From Chamaelirium japonicum (Eukaryota > Streptophyta > Magnoliopsida > Liliales > Melanthiaceae), in assembly GCA_947650365.1 (NCBI GenBank), contig CANTAL010000140.1, positions 248,001 to 312,000 of the forward strand: a stretch of DNA of 64,000 nucleotides. The letters are read 5' to 3'. The first letter of the stretch is position 1. Each line of letters starts with the position of its first letter. The notes under the pieces were generated by a model, which saw nothing but the letters and a program-made list of their open reading frames with translations, searched no databases and had not been told where the DNA came from. Below are positions 10,942 to 21,742 of the stretch, one piece after another. A program made the translations under genes and the position numbers.

Positions 10942-12186
10942 AATTGGACAAGTCCAAATTTCTACTGGATCTGGCAAAAAACCAAGGTTTTTTGCCGATC
11001 ACTCGAATCTTGACCGGATATTTTTTCACCGATCGGACAAACATTTCCGATCGGCGAAAATTATTTGATCGGTCAAATTTCTACTGGATCTGGCAAAAAA
11101 CCAAGGTTTTTTGCCGATCACTCGAACCTTGACCGGATATTTTTTCACCGATCGGACAAACATGTCCGATCGGCGAAAATTATTTGATCGGTCAACTTTC
11201 TACTAGATCTGGCAAAAAACCAAGGTTTTTTGCCGATCACTCGAACCTTGACCGGATATTTTTTCACCGATCGGACAAACATGTCCGATCGGCGAAAATT
11301 ATTTGATCGGTCAAATTTCTACTGGATCTGGCAAAAAACCAAGGTTTTTTGCCGATCACTCGAACCTTGACCGGATATTTTTTCACCGATCGGACAAACA
11401 TGTCCGATCGGCGAAAATTATTTGATCGGTCAAATTTCTACTGGATCTGGCAAAAAACCAAGGTTTTTTGCCGATCACTCGAACCTTGACCGGATATTTT
11501 TTCATCGATCGGACAAACATGTCCGATCGGCGAAAATTATTTGATCGGTCAAATTTCTACTGGATCTGGCAAAAAACCAAGGTTTTTTGCCGATCACTTG
11601 AACCTTGACCGGATATTTTTTCACCGATCGGACAAACATGTCCGATCGGCGAAAATTATTTGATCGGACAAATTTCTACTGGATCTGGCAAAAAACCAAG
11701 GTTTTTTGCCGATCACTCGAACCTTGACCGGATATTTTTTCACCGATCGGACAAACATGTCTGATCGGCGAAAATTATTTGATCGGTCAAATTTCTACTG
11801 GATCTGGCAAAAAACCAAGGTTTTTTGCCGATCACTCGAACCTTGACCGGATATTTTTTCACCGATCGGACAAACATGTCCGATCGGCGAAAATTATTTG
11901 ATCGGTCAAATTTCTACTGGATCTGGCAAAAAACCAAGGTTTTTTGCCGATCACTCGAACCTTGACCGGATATTTTTTCACCGATCGGACAAACATGTCC
12001 GATCGGCGAAAATTATTTGATCGGTCAAATTTCTACTGGATCTGGCAAAAAACCAAGGTTTTTTGCCGATCACTCGAACCTTGACCGGATATTTTTTCAC
12101 CGATCGGACAAACATGTCCGATCGGCGAAAATTATTTGATCGGTCAAATTTCTACTGGATCTGGCAAAAAACCAAGGTTTTTTGCC
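10942..12186. repeat. 119-bp tandem array with two perfect hairpins per unit
   Basis: TCTACTGG (or TCTACTAG) recurs at 10961, 11080, 11199, 11318 and on to 12151, a regular 119-bp period over more than ten units. Most units contain GGCAAAAAACC-AA-GGTTTTTTGCC and CCGATCGGACA-AACA-TGTCCGATCGG, both 11-bp perfect inverted repeats. The array lies between the antisense promoter and the 3' LTR. Tandem arrays in this part of Tat elements are known to seed satellites. Confidence 0.95.
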
Positions 12187-12420
12187 GATCACTCGAACCT
12201 TGACCGGTTGAATTTTGACCGATCGGTCAAAATTTAACCGATCAGTCAAAATTTGTCCGATCGGATAAATTTTGACCGATCAATCAAAATCTTCTGATCG
12301 GTCAAAATTCTACTAGATCGGTCAAAAAACCGTGTTTTTTGACCGATCACTCGATCCTTGACCGGTTGAATTCTGACCGATCGGTCAAAATTTGACCGAT
12401 CAATCAAAATTGACCGGTCA
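12187..12420. repeat. Degenerate GATCGGTCAAAATT-rich tail of the array
   Basis: Short-period diverged repeats of GACCGATCGGTCAAAATT-like sequence, with the CCGATCGG dyad still present. No coding potential is seen. Confidence 0.6.
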
Positions 12421-12530
12421 GTCCTTTTTTACGCTAACACGCGACAAGTTTCTTCGTATCCCTTTTTCAAACAGGAAGTTGCTGTTCTTTGCACCAAATC
12501 CAAGCCAGCCAGAATGCACTCTAGCTAACT

Positions 12531-12543
12531 TGGAGGGGGTAAC
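12531..12543 (+). other. T1 polypurine tract
   Basis: TGGAGGGGGTAAC lies directly against the TGTGGG start of the 3' LTR, the expected site of plus-strand priming. T2 has a closely similar AGGAGGGGGTAA tract. Confidence 0.8.
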
Positions 12544-13484
12544 TGTGGGTGCAAATTTTGGCATAGGTTTACCAGCTACCACGGGACCCACCGGCCCTGC
12601 CTGGTGGGCCCACGAAGACTACCACAGGACCCACCGGCCCTGCCTGGTGGGCCCACGAAGACTACCACAGGACCCACCGGCCCTGCCTGGTGGGCCCACG
12701 AAGACTACCACGGGACCCACCGGCCCTGCCTGGTGGGCCCACGAAGACTACCACGGGACCCACCGGCCCTGCCTGGTGGGCCCAAGAAGACTACCACGGG
12801 ACCCACCGGCCCTGCCTGGTGGGCCCACGAAGACTACCACAGGACCCACCTGCCCTGCCTGGTGGGCCCACGAAGACTACCACGGGACCCACCGGCCCTG
12901 CCTGGTGGGCCCACGAGGACTACCACGGGACCCACCGGCCCTGCCTGGTGGGACCAAGAGCCTGTGGAATCCCCCAGAAGATGGTAGCAGGGCCCGCAAC
13001 TTTACCTGGAGAATCCCCAGATACAACAGCAGAAAACCGCCATTTACCACCAGACTCACTCCTGGAGAGTCCTATAAATAGCATAGCCTTCGAATGTAAA
13101 CGGATCCGAAATTCTGATTTCCACTCTGAAATCTGACTTTCAAAACCAGAGCTCTGGGATTTCAAACTTCCGATCTACCATCTCCCTTTGATCTTCTTTC
13201 GAAGAGATAAGTATTTATAGTGATACTCGGCCTGTCGGGATCACTCCAACATAAGTGTTAGTGGATTCGGTTTGCTCCCTATAGCACGGAGACGTAGGCT
13301 CCGGCTGAACTCCGAGATCACATCTCTTGTGTCAAACTCTCTCTCTGATTGCTTTTCTGTTTACATATCGAAAGAAGTATCAACTTCAATCAACCGATCG
13401 ATCAACGATCTTCGACATCAATTTCGACTCCAATTGACTGGTGCTGTGAGAATCTTCGGGTCGGCACGAAGATTTTCCCCCACA
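12544..13484 (+). mobile_element. T1 3' LTR
   Basis: 941 bp, about 98.8% identical to the 5' LTR by eye. The one-base length difference is an extra A near 13036. It contains the minisatellite (12576-12962, nine 43-bp units) and TATAAATA at 13073-13080, and ends CCCCCACA. Confidence 0.95.
12576..12962 (+). repeat. 43-bp minisatellite in T1 3' LTR
   Basis: Same phase and same number of units as in the 5' LTR. Only point differences distinguish the two arrays, for example CCCAAGAAG for CCCACGAAG near 12784. Confidence 0.93.
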
Positions 13485-14032
13485 AACGCACCTCCCGTTA
13501 GGGGTGTGGATAGCCTGCAGGAGTGACATGCTGATCCAACGCCAGCTGAGTAACCCAGTACACCGTGGTTTTGGATCACTGTATCCGGATCCTCACACAT
13601 TGGTGTGCCAAAGCACCACACAACTGATTAGTCCACCAGACATGGTTCCTCAGGGTTTAGGACCGTTTTACCCTAAGCAGAAACATGGTTTAGTGCACCG
13701 ATGTCTGCTCATCGATCTGTGCACCGTGTTGGTTCCGTTCGGCCACAGACACTGTGCCTGGTAATGACCGTGGTGGAGACACCCACGCTCTGTCATCCCA
13801 ACAGCTTATCCTGATAGGGCGACCAACCCTTATCAGAGCTGCGAACGTATTTAGGTTACATGGAACCAGTCCCTTGAGTCTCCCACTCAAGTGGATTACC
13901 ATGTAGCCATGGCTCTCTGTTCTGTAATCAGAACACGTACTAAGGTACGTACCAATATGTATTCCTATACTATCAACCATACATAGTTAAACTATAGGTT
14001 TTTACGAGCTATAGACCTCACCAATTCTAACA
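13485..14032 (-). mobile_element. Copia element C, left LTR, second fragment
   Basis: Resumes the LTR after T1; 13485-13489 (AACGC) is the right target duplication. It matches 21200-21742 with about 13 substitutions and ends CCAATTCTAACA like the right LTR. Over the shared 772 bp the two copia LTRs differ by about 2%. Confidence 0.94.
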
Positions 14033-14043
14033 ATCTCCCACTA
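14033..14043 (-). other. Copia polypurine tract
   Basis: TAGTGGGAGAT on the minus strand abuts the 3' LTR (TGTTAG...). Copia elements typically have such a GTGGGAGAT tract, and it fixes the orientation. Confidence 0.8.
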
Positions 14044-14051
14044 GGTCTAAC

Positions 14052-16240
14052 GAGGAATAACGGTGTTGAGCTTTGTAGCTTCTACATGCTGCCCAAAAGC
14101 CTTTGCAGGAATTCCCTAAAGGAATTGGCAATATTGTCTGTAGATTCCACCTCAGTACCACTACTTGCATTTCCTCCTATAATTGTCAGATCAAGTGGAG
14201 TTTGTACTCGATGGGTTTCCCCTCACGGCGGTGCCTAGTCTCCTTGGACCTTGTTTACCGCTCTTCTGTTGTAACAACAGATAACTGAGCCTCTGGTACG
14301 CGTCCCAAGTTCTCTAAGAACTTCCTAAGCCTTACCACCTGATATACTACTTCGCACGCAACAACGTGCTAAGCCTCTGTGGTAGAGTCTGTGATGCACT
14401 TGCTTCACACTCTACCAACTACCGCTTCTAATCCTAAGATAAAAATAATCCCTGAAATCAATTTTCTGGAACGCACATCTGACACCAAAGTCAGATCCTG
14501 TGTGTCCATTCGATATCAGGACCTGTGAAGTGCAAGCTAACTCACAATCCTTACTTAATGAGTATTTCTGAGTATACCCTTCACATCGGTCCAGAGATCT
14601 GGACCCGGGTTCAACTGAAACCGACCCATCATTCCTGCTGCGCAATAGATATCTAGCCTCGTAAAACGAATCTGGCTAGAATCTTATCTTCATGTGTAGC
14701 CTGTGACAGCAAGAGAACCTTGCTCTGGTTATCTAGAGTTACCTTGATTCCCAGAGCATAACTCGCCTCACTAGGGTCTTTCACATCGAATTGTAATGAC
14801 TACATACCTTTACCGTAAACAATATTCTTACGCCATTTTCAATCAGTAGGATATCGTTAACGTAAAGTACAACGTACACCCTTGTAGCTTTTTCACCTTT
14901 CTTGTACCCAATTGGTTTATCATCATTCTGATCAAATCCGTATGAGCGGATTTCCTTGATCAAAATATATATTCCAACTTGGATGCTTGCATCAGTCCAT
15001 AAATGGACCTTTGCAACTTACATCACATATCTTCCTGACTTACTGACACAAAGCCTGGGGCGATATCATCCATATGTCCTTTCCAAATTCCCGTTAGGGA
15101 ATAACTGTCTTAACATCCATCAACCAGATCTCCCAACTATAATGGGCTGCGATGGATTAAGAGGATCCGTTATAGACTTATGCATAGCTACCAATGAGAT
15201 GGTTTTGACATAGTCAATCCCTTCTACTTTGGTAACTAATCTAGCTACTTAAGTCTTAACTGGGTGCTCTTCTTATACACCTCCTATACCCTGAAGGGTG
15301 ATAGTGTCATAAGTGTCAAGACTGTTCCAAGGGACATTGATGCTGATTTGCCTCCATGGTCTTTTGTCAGTCAGAGCTGTCGGAAGCTCCCACTACTTCT
15401 TCGTAGCTCTAGGGATCATCCTCCTGAAACTCTGGATTAACTATCGAAGTTTCTCCATAGTATCTTTCAGGAGCTCTGATGGTCCCACAACGATGAGGTG
15501 GTGGTGGTACAAAGGAAGCTCCCACTACTTCTTCGTAGATCTAGGGATCATCCTCCTGAAACTCTGGATTAACTATCGAAGTTTCTCCATAGTATCTTTC
15601 AGGAGCTCTGATGGTCCCACAATGATGAAGTGGTGGTGGTACAAAGTGAATCGTTTCTACAGTACCTGGTATACTAGTTTCTGTATCATCTACTCCCACT
15701 ACGTTTTCAGATGCGCACTCTCTACCAGTACCTAGTAGTTCATCCAGAACTACCTTACTGATAAACTTATGGTCTATAATATAATCCTGGTCTAGGTAGA
15801 TGGTGTTCGTAGAAACGATTACCTTCCAAACCTCAAGATCATAGAACAGTCCACCTTGTGCCTCCTAAGGGTAACCTACAAACAGATATACCTGGAACTA
15901 TATCTCCATCTCATCCCTCTTGTCCTTTTGCACAAGTGCAGGATAACCCTATATCTCGAGACACTATAGTGTCAGCTTTCGCTTAGACCATAGCTCTCTA
16001 TAGGTCGGAGGTGTTGATCTAGATGAGAGATAGTTTCAGATATAAGCAACTGTTTTAAGGTACATCCCCACCAAAAGGTAGGTAGTACACTTGGCAATAT
16101 TCATCATACTACGGACCATGTCAAACAGGGTCTGATTCCTTCTCTCGGAGACTTTATTCTGACGTGTCATCCTTGGAGCATTTAACTGGGAGCTAATCCC
16201 ATGCTCCCTCAGGATCCTATGGAACTCGTCCGATAGTGAC
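14052..16240 (-). pseudogene. pol: Copia pol remnant (integrase, RT, RNase H)
   Basis: Read on the minus strand. 16240-16075 gives integrase (LSDEFHRILREHG, then VSERRNQTLFDMVRSMM). About 15640-15380 gives the integrase-RT linker with APERYYG and EDDP. 15245-14780 gives reverse transcriptase: ARLVTK, GIDYVKT, then SYGFDQNDD and LYVNDILL, where the usual YVDD has D changed to N (near 14850). 14180-14055 ends with ESTDNIA and, after a frame change, FGQHVEATKLN. Many stops and indels break the frame, so no protein can be made. RT matching is by family motifs; the exact limits are approximate. Confidence 0.85.
15382..15645. repeat. 132-bp tandem duplication in copia pol linker
   Basis: 15382-15513 and 15514-15645 are direct copies that differ at about three positions. 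The unit is 44 codons long and would keep the frame. It covers the APERYYG linker between integrase and RT. Confidence 0.93.
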
Positions 16241-19200
16241 TTATTCCTTCGATTAAATCGAAGAGTCTTCTATCGTCTAGACGCTCTTGGAACCATAAAC
16301 GTCAAAATTAACTAACCCTCATACCTTTTGTGGCCCTTTCAGTTATTATGCCTTCCAGATTACACTCAGAGGTTAGAAGGATCTCCGATGAATCTGTGAA
16401 CAGAAACTCGGCCTTCTGTTATCTCTGAATTTATCTAAGGCAAAATATCTAAATCAGAGGGGTCATAAATGGGATAGCTTCTCCGAAGGATTTAGATGAA
16501 TTTAAATTTGACGCTGCAGCTGTCAAGAAATCTATTTCCAAATTAAGATTAAATTTAAAGAGATTATTCTGATCTATTCCTCTAGTACTGAAGCTATCTT
16601 TTCAGTTTAAGATACACACATACGGTGCTGTCTAAAACTAAAAAACTTTATTTACTAAGGAGGAAACAGAACTACAACAAAATCTGTATTTCGGAAAAAC
16701 TAAGACATTCATATCTAACAGCTTCCGCAGCGGCTTATGGCATCAGTACCTATGTTAGGATTACTTCCTTATAAAGTAGCCTTCTGCTTTCCTTGAATCT
16801 CTGTAGACCCGAAGTCTACAATCTAAGAAGCATAAGAACTGCTACTAGATAGCGACTCAAATCCTAACATCCTGAGGCCATACTCAATCTTCAAATACCC
16901 CCTATACTTGCTAAAACAGAAACTCTTCCGTCCTTAGCGTTACCATACTTAGGAGTCCACACTAGTTTCTGCACTATAATAGTTTTCGATCTCTTATAAG
17001 TTACTCCCTTAGGTTCTTCTAAAGAAGACCTAGGTTAAGCACTAAAAGCTTTGTCTTTAATCTTGATCCCATCCTTTGTCTCTTAGAAATCTCCTTAGAA
17101 GTTCTACGTTTGTCATCTCTAGCTTGTTAAAGCTAAAGTCTCTGACAACGCCTTCGAGGTTCCAGACAAGGATGCAAGACAGACGTCTTCCACCACCTCG
17201 TCATCTGGTACTATGTCTTTGGAATCTAGTTCGATCTGGAACTCAAGTATGTGTTCCCGAACAAACATACCCTCAGACATCTCGGTACCGACAAGTATCT
17301 TGGTGGATAAGCGATGAGTCTACCGACTTCGCCTAACAGACATCTTATGCAAGTAAAACTTTATTAGAGAAGACCCGGCATATCTCTGACTCACTTCTAA
17401 AGAGTTGTCCGCAAGTCTGCTATAACATAGCACTTGCACATCTCCTTAGACTCTTGTTAGTCGTCATATGCCCTAGTTAGTGCCCTAGTGATATCTGGAC
17501 CCGTTAGGTCTAGTACAGGGATATTTAGATTGGAAGCCAATGTACGTTTACTACCCTAAGCATAAGCTAGAGATAGCGCTTCCGCTCTACGTAGTTAGAG
17601 ACCCGATAACTGGTTCTCTTATGGGATAACGGATAGGGGAACTATATGGTTGAATGAAAACGAATGCAAAATAACTTATTTTATGGAATTTTAAAATAAG
17701 CTAATTATATCCAAATGTCAGCGCTACCCTCACAGCGAAGACACCTCTATGGATTAATTAACCATGTATGTAAGATCTCGGAATAGGCTGCACCTGTCCG
17801 AGGGGGCAGTGTGCAGGTCATCCGCTTACACGGGTCTTTTCCTTGACCCTATCCAAATCTGCCAACTAAGGGCTTTGATGAACCATGGTTATCTTTTGGC
17901 CAGTACCACGTGATCACCATTGTCTTCGCAACGAATACCTCACGTGTACTTCGGATGCTTAACCACGAGCCTAGGCAATTACGGAACGGAAGTTCTAACG
18001 GCCCCCACGAGGGTGAGTAAAGCCTAAACCCTTGGCGCCGTAACCGCCATATCCCGAGGGAGATCACTAAGTAACTTGGCATGGAAAAACACAGCTCTCA
18101 CCCGAGGGGGTTGTTGAGTTATGCCCTCCCACCCGAGCACGAAGTGATTGGCCATGGAGGCCAGGGGATCTCTAAAAGTCCTCTCTTGCATCCCTTATTA
18201 AATTTGAGGGTTATTTAATGCAAGTATGAGTGTATACTAAGGTCACGACAACCTATACACTAGACCCTGGTCATACCGTGCTCCCACTAGCGTTTCAAGC
18301 CTTTCGTGAAGCATTAATCGATCTCGGAATATCATAGTCCCTGCCTCAAGTGGATTTCTCCACTCAAGGGTCACATTACATATCCCAAGAACATCGATGC
18401 TTCGCAAACTTGGCTATCACACTAATGCCCTGGAGCCTAACCTAAGGTCAGACTTAAAGGAAAAGGTCTTCCACTACCATGGTGCCTTGCTTATAAATTT
18501 GACGAATGATGTCATAGTAGAATTCCAACTCATTCTAGGTTTCGATACTTGCCAAATAGGCACACCCGACTAATCGGATGTTGACCTAATGGGGGCATAA
18601 CCAAATGTGAGGAATTCATGCTATCATCAAGGGTCAATTAAATAATAGGCGTCACTAGTGGAATCCTATCCTAATAAGGTCACTAGGACCCGAGGGGAAA
18701 GGGCATCCCTCTAACACAGATAATCAAATTATCGCATCGGGGTTCTCTACAGAAATATAAAGAACTACTGAAAGAAACAAGCACACAACTGAATCAAGTT
18801 CAAGGTCCGACCCCTGAACCTAACTGGCACAGCGCAGGCTCTCTGTCTCCTTCGCAAGGCTCCTCGATTCGGTGCAAGCCTCTGTATACGATCTCCTAAC
18901 GCTTTCTGCCCTTTGCCGTCATCGTGTACGCTTCGTCGGATCGTCATCGTCCTCCAAGGTTCCGCTCGTCCTCCCGGTGGTGGATCTTCACGGTAGGTCC
19001 TCCTCTTCAATCTGTAACCAAGAAAGCTCTAGTACGCTTCGAGCAAGTGCTCGCTCGTACACAATTTTCTAGAACGAAAAGGAAAACAAACCTAGCAAAA
19101 AGCCTGAGAATCAAGGGTGGTAAATCTTCACCTCTTGCCCGACTATGGCTCTAAAATCTATCCACACACAGAAGAAAAACCATCCAGACAAAATCGCTAA

Positions 19201-19397
19201 CACGGGGTCCGACCCCCGGTAGCAAGCAATCACATATCCAGAATAATTTTAGAAGCGGTGCCCTGCAAGAACGATTCATAGAACACACAAAAAATATACT
19301 ATGCATGATCTACTCGTAGAACCCCGATGACGGCACATACTATTCATGCGCGTACATGACGGTTTCATGAAAAACATGAAACGCACACCACTAGCGA
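16241..19397 (-). other. Copia gag/leader region, no gene recognised
   Basis: This 3.2 kb should contain the remains of integrase N-terminus, protease, gag and the 5' leader. I see no intact ORF and no certain gag or protease motif. 17640-18760 is AT-rich and looks non-coding. Plus-strand ORFs of 60-86 codons here have no family features. Confidence 0.5.
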
Positions 19398-19409
19398 GCT
19401 CTGATACCA
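19398..19409 (-). other. Copia primer-binding site
   Basis: GCTCTGATACCA on the plus strand is TGGTATCAGAGC on the minus strand, the standard initiator-methionine tRNA primer site of plant copia elements. It lies 2 bp from the LTR. Confidence 0.95.
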
Positions 19410-19411
19410 AT

Positions 19412-21742
19412 TGTTGGAAATAAATCCATGGTAGAGGCCCGCAGCGGAAGCAAAGAATAGGTCCGAGGACCGTGAGCGGTGTGCGTTACATATCAAAATT
19501 TTCATCGAAACGATCTACATATGTGTGTATGAAACTAGCATGGCAATTACGCAAACCCCTAACGACGATCTAACGCAAAAGAACAATCTAGCATGTATGC
19601 ATGTTCTAATTATGTTAGATCTACTTGTTAGAGATCATACCTGCGTGCGGAATCTTTCACCGCGACAAATTTCTTCTTTGTCGATGGAGACGGGCTACGG
19701 ATCTGCTCGATATAGCTTCGGTGTGACGGCCATAACTTTCTGTTCCAAACTGTGATTGGGCTGAAATTTTGACTGCATGTAGCCAACTTCGAGACACAAC
19801 TTTTGCAACAAGTTTCACATCGTTTGGACTTCCGTAGCTCCCGGAATCATAGAAACAACGTTGATTTTCTGTGCAGATTCTGGACAGCAAAAGGTTGCGG
19901 GAGACGCCTTCTAGTTCACCCGATCTCACACGATGCACGGCACCTCGTCGATGGATCTCTGAGTGCCTCCATACGATGAGCCTTCTCCTTCTACGAAACA
20001 CCACGTGAGGAAGACGAGTCGCCATCCAATGGCGCAAGCGAGGGAGAGAGAGACGAGAGAGGAGATGCGAAGAGAGGAGAGGGGGTGGTTAGGGTTTCCC
20101 CCATGGCTTGGGCCGGCCCTAGGGCTTGCATGGCTCATTAATTTCGTCCCCCCCTCTCTCCCTATGCCTTATATAGGGTCGGCCTTATCCTTACGGATAA
20201 GCCTAGTGGATAGGATTGACTGATTCAAATCTCTCCCTATATATCTCTTCTTTTATCTCAATCTTTTCCTTGTTTTCGAAAACGGTCAAAACCAGCCCGT
20301 TTTTTGCGCCTGTTAACCGACCCTTTCATCGGAGGCAACAACCTCCTGAAACTAATAGGGCCGGCCTTGGGCAGTCTCTCAACACTTAGGGCCGGCCTTC
20401 CTAGCGCATAGTGGCGCATGGTATGACCAAAACGCCCTTATGTCACTAGTTGGCCGTTCCTCGTGTACGAGACTTTACAAGGCACACATAAGTGAAGTGC
20501 ACCAGTGATTTCACTATTCTCTGAGATTCCCATAGGGTGCCCCTAGTGAAGTCAACTAGTCAACTTGCAACATGTCCCGGTGCATCGCACCTATGTGGCA
20601 AAGTCCACTTATGACAAGGAATTGCTACATGCGTCTTTGCACTAACCCAGGGTTTCCCCTTAGTGCACACACGTAGCTACGCATCTACCGAGCACTAGTG
20701 CGAATCACTCACGGAGCGTATGCTTGGAATTCTCGCTTCCTCTAACTACGTTTTGTGTTTCGATGAGATGGTATAAGAACCGTACATAATGTCGATAAGG
20801 TGGAACCTTCAGGGACCAGGGTTCATGGCTTCCAACTCAGACTCGATTGACACACTACCCGAGTGTACCATCGATCCTCTGAGTCTGAGTTAACCTACGT
20901 AGCCACCCAGAGTGCGACGCAGGATGCACTCCAATTCCCCCAGACTTACTATGTTCTCCCTCATACCCCTGCTCTCCGCTTAGTATGGTAAACCCGCTGT
21001 CCCTCCACTTGGTGCCATGACGCAACTCGAGCGGTGGAGAATACCGTCAGACTCGAGTGCTCATATGACTCGGTTCCTTCCAGGTTGACCACATACATCG
21101 TACCTCCGATTACTCTGACGAGCAACCGGATCCATCATCAGTCCAACTGATGACCACCTGGCCAGGGTTTAATACGACGTAGGTCAGACCAAGGAACACA
21201 CCTCCCGTTAGGGGTGTGGATAGCCTGCAGGAGTGACACGCTGATGCAACGCCAGCTGGGTAACCCAGTACACCATGGTTTTGGATCACTGCATCCGGAT
21301 CCTCACACATTGGTGCGCCAAAGCACCACACAACTGGTTAGTCCACCAGACATGGTTCCTCAGGGTTTAGGACCGTTTTACCCTAAGCAGAAACACGGTT
21401 TCGTGCACCGATGTCTGCTCATCGATCTGTGCACCGTGTTGGTTCCGTTCGGCCACAGACACTGTGCCTGGTAATGACCGTGGTGGAGACACCCACGCTC
21501 TGTCATCCCAACAGCTTATCCTGATAGGGCGACCAACCCTTTTCAGAGTTGCGAACGTATTTAGGTTACATGGAACCAGTCCCTTGAGTCTCCCACTCAA
21601 GTGGATTACCATGTAGCCATGGCTCTCTGTTCTGTAATCAGAACACGTACTAAGGTACGTACCAATATGCATTCCTATACTATCAACCATACATAGTTAA
21701 ACTATAGGTTTTTACGAGTTATAGACCTCACCAATTCTAACA
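19412..21742 (-). mobile_element. Copia element C, right (5') LTR, complete
   Basis: 2331 bp, TGTTGGAAA on the left and CTAACA on the right, i.e. TGTTAG...CCAACA on the minus strand. Uninterrupted, it gives the empty site of T1 at 21195-21199. ORFs within it (for example 19657-20037 minus) have no support as genes. Confidence 0.93.
20169..20175 (-). promoter_or_regulatory. Copia LTR TATA box
   Basis: TATATAA on the minus strand within CCTATATAAGG, about 760 bp from the internal end of the LTR; transcription would run leftwards into the element. Confidence 0.55.

Larger units (their letters stand above)
230..13484 (+). mobile_element. Ty3/gypsy Tat-type LTR retrotransposon T1, complete but defective
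   Basis: A 13.3-kb element bounded by LTRs of 940 and 941 bp and by a 5-bp target duplication. The order is LTR, primer site, gag-protease, in-frame UAG, RT, RNase H, integrase, antisense spliced gene, 119-bp tandem array, polypurine tract, LTR. The lack of a chromodomain after integrase, the primer site and the antisense gene fit the Tat clade. The LTRs differ at about 11 positions and one indel by eye (~1.2%), so insertion is fairly recent and later than that of the copia element it interrupts. Four nonsense codons in pol make it non-autonomous. Confidence 0.95.
14033..19411 (-). mobile_element. Ty1/copia element C, internal region
   Basis: 5.4 kb between the copia LTRs on the minus strand, with primer site at the right and polypurine tract at the left. 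Domain order on the minus strand is integrase, RT, RNase H, as in Ty1/copia. No ORF exceeds about 80 codons in the element's sense. The element was inserted in T3 pol at 21742/21743; the second target duplication would be left of the window. Confidence 0.9.

Noticed and set aside
10942..12186. Possible CRISPR array because of regular repeats with palindromes
   Set aside because: The whole 119-bp unit is conserved; there are no unique spacers and the setting is a plant retrotransposon.
13490..14032. Treating 13490-14032 and 21200-21742 as a separate dispersed repeat
   Set aside because: Together with 1-224 and the primer site/polypurine tract they are explained as the two LTRs of one copia element.
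19657..20037. 126-codon minus ORF in the copia LTR as a gene
   Set aside because: It lies within an LTR, has no family motif and crosses the probable transcription start region.
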